A stretch of 64,000 bases of DNA, from assembly GCA_017893485.1 (NCBI GenBank), contig CM030363.1, positions 176,051,744-176,115,743 of the forward strand, in the 5' to 3' direction. The notes under the pieces were generated by a model that saw nothing but the letters and a program-made list of their open reading frames with translations, made no database searches and was not told the origin of the DNA. A program made the position numbers and the translations under genes. The stretch comes from Hemerocallis citrina. Lineage: Eukaryota > Streptophyta > Magnoliopsida > Asparagales > Asphodelaceae. Shown here one piece after another: positions 11,970 to 22,107 of the stretch; position 1 is the stretch's first letter; each line of letters begins with the position of its first letter.

Positions 11970-12480
11970 GGGGCCCGTGTTTCCCATGTTGATGCATGAT
12001 ACCTTTGGGTTCATGTACCTGTTGATGCACGTACCTTTTGGTCGTGTACCTGTTACCTGTTGTTGCATGGACCTTTGGTTCATGTACCTGTTACCTGTTG
12101 CTGCACGTACCTGTTGGTCGTGTACCTGTTGCTTCATGAACCTGTTGCTGCATGAATCGGATGATTCGTGTACCTGTTATGATTCATGAACCTGTTTTCC
12201 TGTACCTGAGTATACTGCCCTCTATGGTCCACTATGAAATCTAAAGCGAAACCGCATTGACTGTAACAACCATGTGATAAAAAGATGACACATGAAGTGT
12301 TACCTAGATAGTAATAATACAAGATATTAATACATGATTACCTGTTACCTGTTACCTGATATTCCTGTTACTTGTTTTCCTGATACTTGATACATGATTA
12401 CATGATTACCTGAATACCTGATAATTATACATGTTACCTGTTTAGCTGTTGACATATGTTTACCTATACCTGTTAGGTAT
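11970..12480. repeat. Short-period repeats around ACCTGTT inside the LTR
   Basis: Two patches (11970-12200 and 12330-12480) are made of GTACCTGTT, ACCTGTTACCTGTT and ATGAACCTGTTGCTGC units of about 7 to 27 bp. Between them is a block conserved in sister LTRs (AACCATGTGATAAAAAGATG...GTGTTACCTAGATAGTAATA). The sister LTRs have different repeats at the same places. Confidence 0.8.
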
Positions 12481-12981
12481 ATCCTGTGGTTAGATAGTGT
12501 CCATGTGCTTGTATCCTATTCTATTTGTGACCCGGACTTGTCATTAACGGGTACTGTGTTTTCTCTTTTCCTTTTTTCTGCATTATGTGAATTGCAGATT
12601 TTGGAGGACAGGTTCCTAAAGGTATTGGCAAGATGATGGGCTAGAGGCTGAATTTTGGCTATTACTATTCTTGTTGCTTATTTTGGACAATATTGTATTT
12701 TGAGACTTGTATTATTTCTTGTATTTGGGCAATGTGACCCAGGATTATTTGTGTTATTTCGGATCATGACTATTTGAGATTAATACATTTTATTTCAAGT
12801 ATTCTTGTTAGTATTTGGTTCATATGTGCATGTGGTTGATTTTTCTGGCTTCCGACTCTAATTTTACTGTGACATGTTGTAAAGATTTCTTGAAACAGCT
12901 TAAGGATGATAATAATCATTCGCTGGGCTTTTGTTACGTGCTCGTATTCCGTATTTTTGAGAAGCGGGGCGTGACAGCGAT

Positions 12982-13050
12982 GGACAAGGTGGGGGTAGAT
13001 GGTCGGCGGGATGACCCAGTGTGGTGGTTTTCCTGGCTTTGGGAGCCATC
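12982..13050 (-). pseudogene. Tat-A gag start
   Basis: On the minus strand an ATG at about 13050 opens MAPKARKTTTLGHPADHLPP and runs into the target site of the 3.43-kb solo LTR. The frame is resumed, with stops, at 9541. This locates the gag start and therefore the inner edge of the 5' LTR to its right. Confidence 0.55.
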
Positions 13051-13124
13051 GGAGAAGAGATTAATAAGAGCGCGATTTGAAGGTGTTGGGTCTGCGAAAT
13101 TTTCCATAACCGATGCTCTCTGAT

Positions 13125-13651
13125 GCTGTTGTTTCAGGGTGTAGGAGCAACAGATGATGAGTTCGATTTGTGAAAGGGAATAACAGATCTCAGCTGTAGA
13201 TCTGGATCCGATATGAGGTTGGAGAAGCGGGTCTGCTGGTGGTCACCTTTGCTATTGGCTGCCGAACTCCTGCACAAAGTCCAGATATACCAGGAGTTTT
13301 CCCGGTGGCGGACCTTCCGATGGTCAAGTCAGTGACTGAAAGTGAAAAATGAAATCTAGGGTTCTGGAAACTAAATGTTAATTACTTGGTCACAGTGGAG
13401 GGGGCATGTTATTTATAGGCAGAGAGAGGAAATCCTAATGGACCGTGTTGACCCTTCTCCGCGGGCCGAATAGGTGTAGTGGGCTGGCTAGCGGCCCATG
13501 GAGCATACATGCCTGCTCTAGTGGGTTTCCGGATCTTGAGGGGATCAGATGGCTCAGATGAGGCCTGATTTTTACCCACATCACACGGTTTTAGCCCACA
13601 CGACCCAATATTTGCCTTAAAACCCGAAATCAACCAATACTAAGTTAACAT
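13125..13651 (-). mobile_element. Putative 5' LTR of Tat-A
   Basis: It lies immediately upstream of the gag start. On the minus strand the outer end reads TGTTAACTTAGTATTGG, and a TATA-like GCCTATAAATAAC lies near 13410. The inner boundary is uncertain because no clean primer-binding site can be read and the matching 3' LTR is outside the window. Confidence 0.45.
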
Positions 13652-13699
13652 GCAAAAAAATCAATATTTGCCTTTATCATATAACCAATTTGTGATATC

Positions 13700-14050
13700 A
13701 GAGTTGTAAATGAACCTATTTCTGATATTGGCACTATAGATGGTGAATGGGGAAAACACAAACAATCACAGAACCTATTTATCGGTGCGATGCACCACAG
13801 ATCGTGAATGAGGAAGCACAAAAAGATCATAGAACTTAATTGGGATGTAGGCACCATAGATGGTGAATGAGAAAACGATGAGAGAGAGCGGGAAAGATCT
13901 ATAGCGTGTATTTTTTACAGTATACTTTTTCTCATTTATTATATTTCTGTAACATATTTTATAAAGACAAAAAGTAGGCGAAATTAATGCCCTGGATCAT
14001 ATAAACTTTTCGTGGTATTGGCGCTATAGATGGTGAATGTCGAAACAGAA
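13700..14050. repeat. Degenerate dispersed repeat, four copies of CTATAGATGGTGAATG
   Basis: Near 13731, 13790, 13850 and 14027 the sequence repeats forms of TTGGCACTATAGATGGTGAA followed by GAAAACA. The spacing is irregular, from about 60 to 175 bp. It is an eroded tandem repeat of unknown origin; I see no gene here. Confidence 0.5.
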
Positions 14051-14132
14051 ATGAGAGAATGGTTGCTATAAAATTGTAAAATAGACACTACAGAATAGTG
14101 GTAATATTTAGCTATATATTAACAAAAACGGA

Positions 14133-14642
14133 TGAATGGGTATTTTAAGTATTGAAATTAAACTTGATTTTGAGTTAAGCTTAATTATGGGTTCATAATT
14201 CAAATACAAAATTAAGCCCAAGTTCTAGAGATTCTCTACAAAAATCATCACATCCTCTATATGTTCTAGAGTATTCTATAAAATAATTACCTAAAGATTT
14301 GTGTAGAAAATTCTAGGAATTGTAAGACATATATTATGGTAGTGATATCTAGAAGACTTGTAAGATATTTTGTAATCGTGGAGCCTATAAATAGCTCCTT
14401 CCTCTCCTATTTGTAAACAAGTTGAACAAATAAATAAAAAGCAAGTTAAAGAAAGAGTGTTCTTCATAAGTTCTCTAATTCTCCCTAAAAATCTTTCAAG
14501 TATTTTCTAAGTATTCTTCCATATCATTCTTCATACTTAGAGGGTTTCTTTTCTTGGTTTCACTCGGGTTTCTCGGGTATTACGGTCTTGGGCTAGTGCT
14601 AAGCACTATCGGAGTTTCTCTACATTAAGATTAATAGTTACA
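14133..14642 (+). mobile_element. Ty1/copia-like LTR remnant
   Basis: The region has the build of a copia LTR: TTAAGTATTGAAATTAAAC near the start, a TATA box (TATAAATAG 14386-14394) in GGAGCCTATAAATAGCTCC, a nearby AATAAATAAA polyadenylation region, and an end near AATAGTTACA. No target duplication or primer-binding site could be confirmed, so the boundaries are approximate. Confidence 0.5.
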
Positions 14643-14858
14643 TTGTTTGTTAAGCATTTTTAACTATCTATTTATACATTTCAAGGAGCCATTACCCAAA
14701 AAGTACACAATAGTGAGTTGATAGGCGAACCCCACATTTTTGAGAATGTTGAAACCAAAATTAGAAGGCCAATACTGAGTTTTTGAATCATTGAACCATT
14801 TAATATCATTTCGTTTCTCTTTTTCAGTAAAAAGGTGGGGTTTGTTTTGCTGGTGCAG

Positions 14859-15757
14859 GTGGATTGAAGGTGATGCACTTAATTTACCTTTTACAGACAA
14901 CTATTTCGTTGCTATAACTATGGGTTATGGGCTATGCAAGAGATATTTCGTTTTCTAAAATCAGGTTGCTGTGTTCTTTACTTAAGTTGCTGTCCTGGTT
15001 CTAAAACAGGGTACCAGAATAATGCTCACTGATCTCCGTCTCCATTATCTTTCAGGCTCTAGAGTATCAATCTTGGATTTTAATAAAAGCACATCTTTTC
15101 TAGCATCTCAGTTTCAGGTATTTTATTTTTAAAAAAATTAAGCAAACAAAATGTTACAACTTGAAATGGGTACCTGACAGGTTGAGATAACCAATTTTGG
15201 AAAATTTTATTATTCTTTCTCTCTTTTGTGTTTCCATGTAGGAATGGATGATAGACGTGGGGGTTGTTCCTATTGCTGGTGCTTATGACCTTTGAAAAGG
15301 ACTATGAGTCCCTGAAAACTTCCGTAGCTCAATTTTGAACAGATTACTTGTTCTTACATCGTACTTAAGCCTTATACGCTGATCTTCTCAATTCTTGGAC
15401 CGTGTTTGAATTTTAGAACCGATGATATAAATACCATTTTCCTAATTCCCTATTTTTTAAGCACGTATTCTAAATTAAAGCATATTCTTTTGCTGAGTTG
15501 CAATATTAAAGTGTGAGATATTGGCCCACAGTCTCTTTATCGAATAATCTTGTGCTAATGAACACATGGTTAATCAGTTTGTAAGTATTGATGTATAAGG
15601 AAAGTTAAAACCCCAGTATTTTTTTAGGGATAATCTCAAGTTTTTGATGTGTGCAGGAAAAGAGTTGGAGAAGCTTGCCAGAGAGGTGGGATTTTCTGAT
15701 GCTAATCATTATGAAATTGGAGGCGGTCTGATGGGGAATCTAGTAGCTATTCGATAG
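14859..15757 (+). pseudogene. menG: menG-like pseudogene (demethylphylloquinone methyltransferase, UbiE/COQ5 family)
   Basis: Four exon-like blocks with intron remnants encode the C-terminal half of a UbiE-type SAM methyltransferase: 14859-14964 (WIEGDALNLPFTD, ITMGYG), 15056-15117 (SRVSILDFNKS), 15242-15342 (EWMIDVGVVPIAGAYDL) and 15657-15757 (KELEKLAREVGFSDANHYE, ending GGLMGNLVAIR, stop). The plant enzyme methylates the phylloquinone precursor in plastids. Here the stretch between MGYG and the AMQEIFR helix is lost with a frameshift, exon 3 has a frameshift and a stop, and its donor GT is now AT. The N-terminal SAM-binding exons are missing. Retained introns show it arose by DNA duplication or capture, not retroposition. 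The match is from recalled family motifs; ubiE/COQ5 of mitochondria is a less likely alternative. Confidence 0.82.
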
Positions 15758-16326
15758 CTAATCCAACCCCTGTTCTCATTCGCTTCTTGTAACACAAAAT
15801 TTCATGGCGTCCATCCAAAGCAGTCACCACCTTCCAATCCGTGTAATGCGTAGTTCTAAAAAATGGACAACTAAATGAAATGTTGTATGATAACTTGCAT
15901 TCATTTTGCTCTTGTAAAGTAGCTGGCACTGCCTATGTCCCTTAATTGTTAGTTTTGATACTTTTTTTTAAATTTTTTCTTAGTTTTTCTTAGTTTTATT
16001 TTTACAATAACACAAACGTCTCAATAAAACAAACCTTCGAACAAGTTAATAGACGAATCCAGCATGGTACCAATAACACAATTTTTGATAAATTCATACA
16101 TCCATAACACAATCCTTTTTGACAAGTTTACAAATGAATACAGCACAGTACTGGTAACACAGTTCTAGATCATACAAAAAAGAGATAGGTAGATAGTTTG
16201 ACTGTTTGAGATAGAGATATTAGAAGATATGGCACCAGGGGATGTGAAGCTAAGGGCATGCTTGTCGACTACAAAGGTCTCAATCCTCAACCTCATACTA
16301 CCATGGACAGTATATCATTCAACCTG
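15758..16326. other. Spacer after the menG-like pseudogene
   Basis: The first ~190 bp look like a 3' UTR. The rest is AT-rich with no coding or repeat signal that I can support. Confidence 0.4.
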
Positions 16327-16703
16327 TCACCAGGCTGTCCTCCTTTGAGTCGTCTGTGTCAGCGATGCACACCCTCTTCCTCTGTTCATCACTCCTATAC
16401 CCCCATCACCACCCCTATAGCTTCTCTTTGCATGATGATTCCTCTCGGCATCAGTCCTAGAATCCCTATGATGACTCCTCTTCGCATCAGTGCTAGACTC
16501 CCTCTTGGTAGGATGCGTCCTCCTTGCATCGCTCTTAAACTTGGTCTTTGTATGATAATGATTCCTCTCTGCACCAGTCCTTTCTGTATCAGTGATGTGC
16601 ACCCCTTCATCACCCCTATACATTCTCTTTGCATGATGATTCCCCTCTGCATAAGTCTTAGAATCCCTATGATGACTCCTCTTTTCATCGGTGCTTAATC
16701 TTT
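16327..16703 (-). pseudogene. Arg/Ser/His-rich coding remnant with internal duplication
   Basis: On the minus strand an open frame encodes a charged repeat such as KRSHHRDSRTDAERNHHAKR, seen again as KRSHHRDSKTYAEGNHHAKR about 230 bp away. The composition resembles RS-like tails of splicing or cyclin-L type proteins, but I recognise no specific family. The duplicated block covers roughly 16390-16500 and 16615-16703. The frame is cut at its upstream side by the (TA)n(GA)n stretch and the foldback element at 16766. It may be the end of a real gene or a captured exon. Confidence 0.4.
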
Positions 16704-16705
16704 CT

Positions 16706-16733
16706 TTATATATATATATATAGAGAGAGAGAG

Positions 16734-16764
<31 letters not shown>
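16706..16764. repeat. (TA)n(GA)n microsatellite
   Basis: TATATATATATA is followed by about 20 GA dinucleotides with one GC interruption. It abuts the left inverted repeat of the next element. Confidence 0.95.
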
Positions 16765-16765
<1 letters not shown>

Positions 16766-16767
<2 letters not shown>

Positions 16768-18302
16768 TTTATTAAGAGCTAGGAAGCTGGAATCGTTATC
16801 GGGAGCTAGAGATCTCAGCCATCCGATCGATCTTGATCGCGATCGGACGGCTGAGATCGACAACCACTTATCTTCTGTTTGTGTTGTTCGGAGCTTATCA
16901 TCAACTGTCTTATATATATAGAGTAAGTCTATTCAGAGCTTGGAAACTGAAATCCTTATCCAGAGCGGGGGTTTTTAGCCATTCGTTAGCGATTGATCGC
17001 GATGGAACGACTCATATTCGATACCGCTTATCTTCAGAATGTTTGGGGGTAAAAGGGGTAAAATCAAAAACCCCTATCTCTTATCTTCTCACACTCAATC
17101 GACCAAGCACACATAATAGACTTACTCATGAATATATATAGACTAAAAAAACCTGGTAGGCTCAGAACACACTATTCATAAGTAGGGCTGCATTGGAGTG
17201 TCGCGCCAACTAAGATATGATAGATATATAATCAAGAATACTTAAAACAGGATTGAAATAATTATTCAGATCATAAAGTGTTTTGCATCACTGCCTAAAC
17301 CAACACACCGAAGGAGAGAATCAAACACCAAAAGGCTTAAATGAGTATCCAACACATACGTATCCAACGTCAGTTACAAAAATTATATTGATACTATCAA
17401 TCATTGTGAGTCATCGGTGCCCAAAAATTTGATGAATTGAGCTAGTCTCAAATCTCATAAATGTAAGGTAAGTGTTGAGGGCATTGGACATTCAAACACC
17501 AGACTTTCATTTCTTCACCATCTATTCTCCCGCTCATACCCCAGATATGTATTCAACTTTGAATAATTATCATGACACATAACCAAATACCGTTGAAAAC
17601 AATAATTTCAATGCACCAAAATTTTGTAACCAACTTATATCAAAATCAATCTCATCATTGCCTACACACAAAACCGAATGAAAATGCAAGAAATTAAACA
17701 GAAATCATAAAAGCATTTATGAGAGTCAAACACTTCCCTTCGGAATCTGAGAGAGGCAGAACCCAATGAGCCGAGAAATCGAAACCCTTATCGCCAATAG
17801 GGGCTGATCGATTATACCCCTTCTATCGCTCGACAGATCTGAAGATAAGCGACTGGAGATTTAACTTGATCGTGGAGTTGGGTTTACACAGGTGACGAAG
17901 AAAGAAAGCGGGAGAGAGAGCTCCACTTCGCTCTCTTCGATTAGGGTTTGGAAGAGAGGTGGATTAGGGTTTCGAAGATGGAGATCGGGAGTGAGAGCGT
18001 GAGAAGAGAAGAGATAGGGATTAGGGTTTCGAAGAGAGCGGGATGATCTTCGAGAGCGGGAGAGAGAGCGCGAGAAGATAAGAGCTGGGATTAGGGTTTG
18101 GGTAGATAGAGAGCGGGAATCGAAGAGAGCGTGAGAAGATAAGAGATAAAAGGGGCAATCGATTATACCCCTTTTACCCCTCACTATATCTGAAGATAAG
18201 CGGCTGTCGATCTCAGCCGTCCGATCGCGATCAAGATCGATCGGATGGCTGAGATCTCCAGCTCCCGATAACGATTCCAGCTTCCCAGCTCTTAATAGAC
18301 TT
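16766..18302. mobile_element. Foldback/MULE-like element with ~110-bp inverted repeats in TA repeats
   Basis: 16766-16877 is nearly the reverse complement of 18191-18302 (shared GGAATCGTTATCGGGAGCT and GATCGATCTTGATCGCGATC). Both outer ends lie in (TA)n. A second, more diverged copy of the left arm is at 16921-17037. From there similarity to the right end extends further (GGGGTAAAAGGGGTA), so one element may lie inside another. The interior (17150-18180) has no transposase; it holds AT-rich promoter-like DNA and a region of TTAGGGTTT and GAGAGCGGGAG repeats. Long TIRs and absence of a gene fit a non-autonomous Mutator-like or Micron-like element. No duplication other than TA is recoverable. 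Confidence 0.65.
17880..18160. repeat. Short repeats of ATTAGGGTTT and GAGAGCGGGAG
   Basis: GATTAGGGTTTCGAAGAGAG-type units recur about five times at irregular spacing within the foldback element, next to its right arm. They resemble plant 5' UTR telo-box sequences, so this may be a captured leader. Confidence 0.5.
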
Positions 18303-18322
18303 ACTATATATATATATATGTA

Positions 18323-18830
18323 TCTCTACTACTATAATGGGAGAGGGCCTTAGTGTAATTTGTCCATATCCCAACCCGTGTAACGCACGTGCTAGATTTT
18401 TTTTTCCGTTTCATTCCCCCTCCCAAATTTCCCATGTGCAATGCACGTGTATAATACTAGTCTTTACTATTTTAATGGGAGAGTTGGGGTTGTAAACAAA
18501 CAAACCCTAATTTTGTAACTGAGCAAACCCGTACAATATATGTGCAAACTACATCCACTAAACATCCCCGTGTCATGCACGTCAAATCAAAATATACAAA
18601 TTTATTTAATTTAATGACTAAACTTTTTTATAGACATGCATCGCACGTGCATTATACTAGTATATATAATGGGAGAAGGGCTTAGTGTAATTTGTCCATC
18701 TACCAACTCGTGCAACGCATGTGCATAACTATTGTAAATGAGGTTTTAGATCAAATCTAGACTACGTCTGAATTTTTACTTTAAAAAAACTAAATTTATT
18801 AAGACGTGCATCACATGTGTAAAGTACTAG
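18323..18830 (+). mobile_element. Three head-to-tail mini-Helitron-like units
   Basis: Unit 1 (18323-18460) starts TCTCTACTACTATAATGGGA and ends with a hairpin CATGTGCAATGCACGTG and ATACTAG. Unit 2 (18461-18660) starts TCTTTACTATTTTAATGGGA and ends GCATCGCACGTGC...ATACTAG. Unit 3 (18661-18830) starts TATATATAATGGGAG and ends CGTGCATCACATGTG...GTACTAG. A 5' TC, a palindrome 10-12 nt before a 3' CTAG and insertion after A/before T are Helitron features. Units 1 and 3 also share the inner motif GGGCTTAGTGTAATTTGTCC. There are no target duplications and no Rep/helicase. Unit 1 has an extra hairpin-CTAG at 18392-18395. Confidence 0.65.
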
Positions 18831-19737
18831 TATATTTAGTCTTATATTGGATTATGTACTAATTTTAGTATTTGATTCCCTCTATATATATAAGATATTG
18901 TACTAAGTTATAATCATTCCAATAATCCAATAATCTCTCTTCTATCTCTCCGTTTACATTAACTTGGCATTAGTAATTCCAAAATTTTCTCTTTCTCACT
19001 AATCTTTAACCTTAATTACAAAAATTACACAAACCCTAGCCATCTACTTCATCATCAACAGTTGTCATCATCATCAACAATAGAGCAACAACAAGAAGAA
19101 ACCCAACTCCTCTCCTTCTTCCAAATCCAACAACAAGAAACCCAACAACAGAAAACAACAGCAAGATCCAATTCAAGAGACGTCGTCAACAACAACAGCA
19201 AACTACACTATCTTTGTTGTCTCCTACCTCAGGCAACAACACCTTCAACCATTACGACAGCAACTCTCACCTTTCTCATCACCTCCTACCTCCTGTCCTC
19301 ATCTCCCCCGAAACCAAATCCCTGAACCCAACTCCTCCAACTCCCGAAACCCATCTCCCCGTCATCTCCTACCGCCTATCACTGTCCCCCTCCAAACCCA
19401 TCTCCAACAAACTTCCTGAAACCCGTCTCCAACCAACTCCTACCGCCAGCAGCTGCCACCTATCTCCACCTTAATCCCATTCTCTTATTCCCCTTCTAAA
19501 ACAACAGCTCGTAAAGCCCTCTTACTCCACTTCTCATCTCCTACCCAACCCGCAAAACCTCTACCTGATTCCAACAAAAAAAAAACCAAACCCACATTCT
19601 TAATCCAAACCCAAAACAAATCCAAACCCGGCCATCCTAACTCGCAAGTCCCCACCCATTTTTGGTTTCTCAAAAAAAAATATCCAAACCCATACCCATA
19701 ATCCTAACCCATTACAAATCCAAATCCGAACTCAACA

Positions 19738-19772
19738 ACCCTAACCCTACCTTATCCTAACCCTAACCCTAA
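19738..19772. repeat. Telomere-like CCCTAA tract
   Basis: There are five imperfect CCCTAA repeats with one CCTTAT interruption. It is a short interstitial tract. Confidence 0.8.
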
Positions 19773-20199
19773 CTCTCCCTACTTTTTGTTTGTCTATTGC
19801 TACCACCATTGATCGTGGCCGCTGCGCTCGTCATCATCTTAAAAAAGAATGCAGGTACTAGTATTTCTCCAGTGGAACCCCAGTTATACCAGTACTTTTC
19901 GTCTCCACCAACTTCCCCGTTGCTACATCTTCCTCTTCATTCTCCACACATCCTGATCCCCTTCCAGATTCAGACAGCAGCAACGCCGCCATATCCTGAT
20001 TCAGGCATCCTCCCTCCTCTCAGCATCATCCCTAACCCTGCCACATTCGTTCTTCCTACATTGGTAGCACCATCCAGCTCCCTATCCCGATCCCCACACC
20101 ATCAACATCTTCGTCCCCATTTTGATCACTGCCACAACAACACCGATCTCAATCCTGACCGTTACCTCGACTTTGTCATCTCCTGCTGATTGGGCCAAT

Positions 20200-22107
20200 C
20201 TTCAGCATTGCCTCGCTCAACTAGAACTTCAGCTTTTGGGTTAGTCTGTCACTGCTGGCCCCTTTGCCCCTGCATTCTCTGTTACTTCCGGTATGAATTC
20301 TTACTGGATTGTAGATTCTGGTGTATCTTACTAGTAATTACACACTGCTCACCACCAGCACTGCACTTTTCTCTCATTCTCTATCCCTTCTTACAGCCGA
20401 TGACTGACAACTTCTTACTACACACTCAGAGTCTATTAGCTTTCCCACTCTCACATTACCTTATGTTCTTTATGCTCCCCATTTATTCGTGAACCTTATT
20501 TCCATTAGTGCACTGTGTGATAGTAGTCTTGCCGTTACATTTAATTCTTCAGGTTGTTCTGTTACCGATCACATACTGGTCAGGAGTTTGGGCGTGCTAG
20601 TCGACATGGTCATCTATATCATCTAGATTTTCTATATGCACATAAATCTCATCCTACTTTTGCTGGTGTTGTGTCATCTGATGCTAATTTGTAGCACAAA
20701 TATTTATGTCATATTAGTGAGTCTCGACTCAAGACTTTAGCCCATAGTGGTGCCCTTGGTCATTTTTCTTTTACACATTTGTCTGATTTTCAGGATTGTT
20801 ATTTGGCCAAACACATAGCACTCCCTTTTAATAATAAAAGTACTTCTCAAACCACCCATCCTTTTCAACTCGTTCATTATGACATATGGGAACCCTCTCA
20901 TGTACCTTCGTGGAAAGATTATCTCTATTATGTTGCCTTCATCGATGACTTTACTAGATATATATGGGTATTTCTTATGCACCAACAATCTGAGATTCCT
21001 AATATCTACCAGTTCTTTACAACCATAATTCACACTTAGTTCGGTGTGCGCATCAAGAATTTTTCCTCAGATGGTGCTCATGAGTACACTTCCACTACTA
21101 TGAGATCGATCATTCGTCTTACGACACACTTTTTCAGCAATCATGTCCTCACACACATGAGAAAAATGGTGTAGCTGAATGCAACCATCGTCACATTCTT
21201 GAGATGACTTGCGCTCTTTTACTCTCCTCTTCTGTTCCTCGTTCTTTCTGGGCTGAAGATGTCATGATTTCTGTTAGCCTCATTAACATCACTCCCTCGT
21301 CTATCCTATCTGGTACGACAGCTTATGAGACTCTTCATTACTCACTTCCGGACTACAATATGCACCGTACTTTTGAGTGTACCTATTACGACCTTCTCCC
21401 TCCCACTGAGTGCACGAAGCTCACCGCTCGCGCTGCAAAGTGCGTTCACCTAGGCATTAGTTCAGAGCACAAAGAATATCGTTGTTTTAATTCATCGGCG
21501 GGTCGTATCCGTATTTTCCGACATGTCTCCTTTGCGGAAGACTCTCTTACTACTTGACCTCTCTTGAGGATACTAGCTTTCTCAATTCCCCAGTTGTTGG
21601 GCCTACCTCCCCGGACACAGCTTCACACATTTCCTTCGATCCCACTTCTTTGACTCCTTTCCCATCTCATACAGAAGTTACACTTATTTTCCTCCTATGG
21701 CAACACCACCTGCATCACCACAACATCATGCACCCACACCACCTGCATTCCCACTCACCTCACCCCCACACCCTGTCAAACCACCACTAGTCCGTCAGTC
21801 TACACGTTTTACTTCGGGCATCCCACCAGCACGTTATACACCTAATGCCACTGGTCCTTTTGATCAGTTTGGCTTTGTCACCCTAGATTCATACTCATCA
21901 CAGCTGCATGCATATCCCACTACCATACATCCCACACGTGAACCCAGAACCTATTAAGGAGCAATTCAATATCTCGAGTAACGGGAAGCTATTGCAGAGG
22001 AGTTCACTGTTTTTTATTAGACTGACACTTGGGATGTTGTTCCACTACTAGTAGGCGTCCAGTCTGTTAGCTGCAAATGGATCTTTATGGTCAAATATCA
22101 ACATGAT
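20200..22107 (+). pseudogene. Copia protease-integrase-RT fragment
   Basis: In order on the plus strand: a protease active-site remnant YWIVDSGVS (about 20300), the GAG-pre-integrase zinc region HKYLCHISESRLKTLAHSGA (from 20698), the integrase core with LVHYDIWEPS (first Asp; 20779-21039) and SSDGAHEY (second Asp, 21067), the integrase C-terminal part (21204-21557) and the first RT block, WDVVPL and CKWIFMVKYQ (to 22100). Multiple stops and frameshifts break it. Order protease, integrase, RT marks it as Ty1/copia. It is truncated by the insertion at 22108. Confidence 0.78.

Larger units (their letters stand above)
9547..12976 (+). mobile_element. 3.43-kb solo LTR of a Tekay/Del-type chromovirus
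   Basis: It starts TGTAACCCCTG and ends GCGGGGCGTGACA, with a perfect 5-bp duplication GCGAT (9542-9546 and 12977-12981). It is homologous end to end with 39495-42943 and with the 3' LTR 55903-59100 of the full chromovirus (for example CATTCGCTGGGC...CTCGTATTCCGTATTT near the 3' end). There is no internal domain or second LTR, so it is a solo LTR left by intra-element recombination. It contains a TATA-like box near 10005 and minisatellite blocks at 11970-12190 and 12330-12480. Short open frames inside (for example 11340-11552) have no recognisable content. Confidence 0.93.
1..13651 (-). mobile_element. Tat-A: Tat-lineage Ty3/gypsy retrotransposon, decayed, its 3' end beyond the window
   Basis: On the minus strand gag lies at 13050-5500 and pol at 5345-2600. 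Antisense coding remnants on the plus strand lie at 913-1450. The Tat lineage is indicated by the second RNase H-like domain starting LYVDGSS at about 4730 and by the antisense ORF between pol and the 3' LTR, a reported Tat trait. The first bases of the window (TCGATG, CCGCTTTTGTAT) resemble the stretch near 43688 in the sister element Tat-B, so the window opens inside the antisense gene. Five younger elements interrupt it at 103, 3800, 6317, 7598 (nested) and 9547. Large parts of gag-pol are deleted near 5365, so it cannot be autonomous. Confidence 0.8.
18846..22107 (+). mobile_element. Ty1/copia retrotransposon remnant (plus strand)
   Basis: A short 5' LTR-like end with TATATATAAGATATTG and CTCTCTTCTATCTCTCC (18846-18961) is followed by a degenerate primer-binding site (TTGGCATTAG). 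Coding remnants then follow: protease, integrase and the start of RT. The element is cut at 22107 by the LTR of a minus-strand copia. The 19060-20180 part, where gag should be, encodes only Gln/Ser/Pro-rich low-complexity sequence that I cannot assign. Confidence 0.65.

Noticed and set aside
19062..19474. Gln/Ser/Pro-rich frames as a protein gene
   Set aside because: Low-complexity composition, overlapping frames and no domain. They lie where the gag region of a decayed copia would be, but do not resemble Gag.
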